Part shown: positions 5,616-6,028 of the stretch, in pieces
Numbering within the stretch: the first letter of the stretch is position 1
How the letters are laid out: every line of letters starts with the position of its first letter
From: Planctomycetota bacterium
GTDB taxonomy: Bacteria; Planctomycetota; Phycisphaerae; Sedimentisphaerales; Anaerobacaceae
Length of the DNA stretch: 6,028 bases
NCBI GenBank assembly: GCA_020344865.1
Contig: CP070830.1
Span: 1,986,328-1,992,355 of the forward strand
Reading direction: 5' to 3'
Notes under the pieces: model-generated
Told to the model about the DNA's origin: nothing
Databases searched by the model: none
The model's input: the letters and a program-made list of their open reading frames with translations, nothing else
Position numbers and translations under genes: made by a program

Positions 5616-6028
5616 TCAGTCTTCCTGCTCGGGCACGAGTATCAAGTCAAGCGAGGTCAAGCCTGTCGCGTGTGCTCCAGCAAGATGAACAGGGTAAGGT
5701 GTATCGACACCCTTGGCCCAGTGCCAAAGGATGCGATTGAGAGTGTTATCATCCGGACCATCAATAATATCGAAGTTTTGCTCCAAGCTTTTTTTTGCCC
5801 AGTGCCGCTCTTTAGCGTTTAACCGTGCCATCTTCTTATTCATCTCGTCAAGGGGGATTCGGCTGGGCAGTGCCGTATAGGGTCTGAAGTCAGGTCTTTC
5901 GGTAAAACAAGCCGTCATAACGGGCGCCATGGCATCCATCTGGTTCATCGGCGGCAGGCCAAGGATACGCTGCATAGTGTGCAGCACGGAAGTCTGGTTG
6001 TAAAAGTCACTGACTAATGCACCGCGCT
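5616..6028 (-). CDS. Phosphoesterase of the YncE/alkaline-phosphatase type, C-terminal fragment
   Basis: On the - strand the frame is open from the right edge (first full codon ends at 6026) to TGA at 5618-5616, giving 136 C-terminal residues. The GTG at 5987 is internal, since recognisable protein continues upstream of it. The segment YNQTSVLHTMQRILGLPPMN, followed by QMDAMAPVM and PDFRPYTALPSRIPLDEMN, is typical of the end of the phosphoesterase domain (Pfam Phosphoesterase, alkaline phosphatase superfamily) in proteins that join a YncE/YVTN-like beta-propeller to this domain. NRILWHWAKGVDTPYP is also a common closing segment of that group. Metal ligands and any propeller lie outside the window. 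Members are usually exported, and their substrates are mostly unknown. The gene converges on the sulfatase-kinase-dehydrogenase run and is probably a separate transcription unit. I am fairly sure of the superfamily and less sure of the exact domain arrangement. Confidence 0.8.
   Translation of the reverse strand, partial: RGALVSDFYNQTSVLHTMQRILGLPPMNQMDAMAPVMTACFTERPDFRPYTALPSRIPLDEMNKKMARLNAKERHWAKKSLEQNFDIIDGPDDNTLNRILWHWAKGVDTPYPVHLAGAHATGLTSLDLILVPEQED

Noticed and set aside
5594..5623. Two small inverted repeats at the convergent junction as a bidirectional terminator
   Set aside because: The stems are only 4 and 5 bp and there is no T run on either strand.

Overview
The window reads as one side of a sulfated-carbohydrate catabolism locus from a sulfatase-rich environmental bacterium. 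The best guess for the host is the Planctomycetota (Phycisphaerae/Sedimentisphaerales-like) or a PVC relative. That guess rests on three things: tandem formylglycine sulfatases with RRDFL-type Tat signals, the use of TTG starts, and the style of the phosphoesterase gene at the right edge. It is inference; there is no rRNA or other marker gene here.

Layout. Five genes lie head to tail on the + strand from the left edge to 5583. They are the C-terminal part of a zinc/MDR-type alcohol or polyol dehydrogenase (2-391), a Tat-exported S1 sulfatase with a CTPTR active-site motif (409-1896), a second and quite different S1 sulfatase with CTPSR that overlaps the first by one base (1896-3440), a PfkB/fructokinase-type sugar kinase (3448-4347), and an iron-dependent alcohol dehydrogenase (4417-5583). 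Gaps are 17, -1, 7 and 69 bases, so at least the first four look like one transcript. A convergent gene on the - strand (5616 to the right edge) is the C-terminal end of a phosphoesterase of the YncE/alkaline-phosphatase type. It marks the end of the + strand unit, with only 32 bases between the stop codons.

How the genes may work together (inference): the two exported sulfatases remove sulfate esters from a glycan or its oligosaccharides outside the cytoplasm. The cytosolic dehydrogenases and the kinase would then handle the released sugar or polyol. A polyol-to-ketose oxidation followed by fructokinase would give fructose 6-phosphate, and the iron-dependent dehydrogenase could recycle an aldehyde or NAD(P)H. 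No glycoside hydrolase, transporter, regulator or sulfatase-maturating enzyme is present in these 6 kb, so the substrate cannot be named.

I saw no tRNA, rRNA, CRISPR array, insertion sequence or convincing intrinsic terminator. The largest stretch without a clear gene is the 69-base gap at 4348-4416, which holds a 16-codon ORF with a good ribosome binding site. I found no sign of a wholly new system. The most interesting points are the sulfatase/sugar-kinase/dehydrogenase combination, that small ORF, and some motif details.
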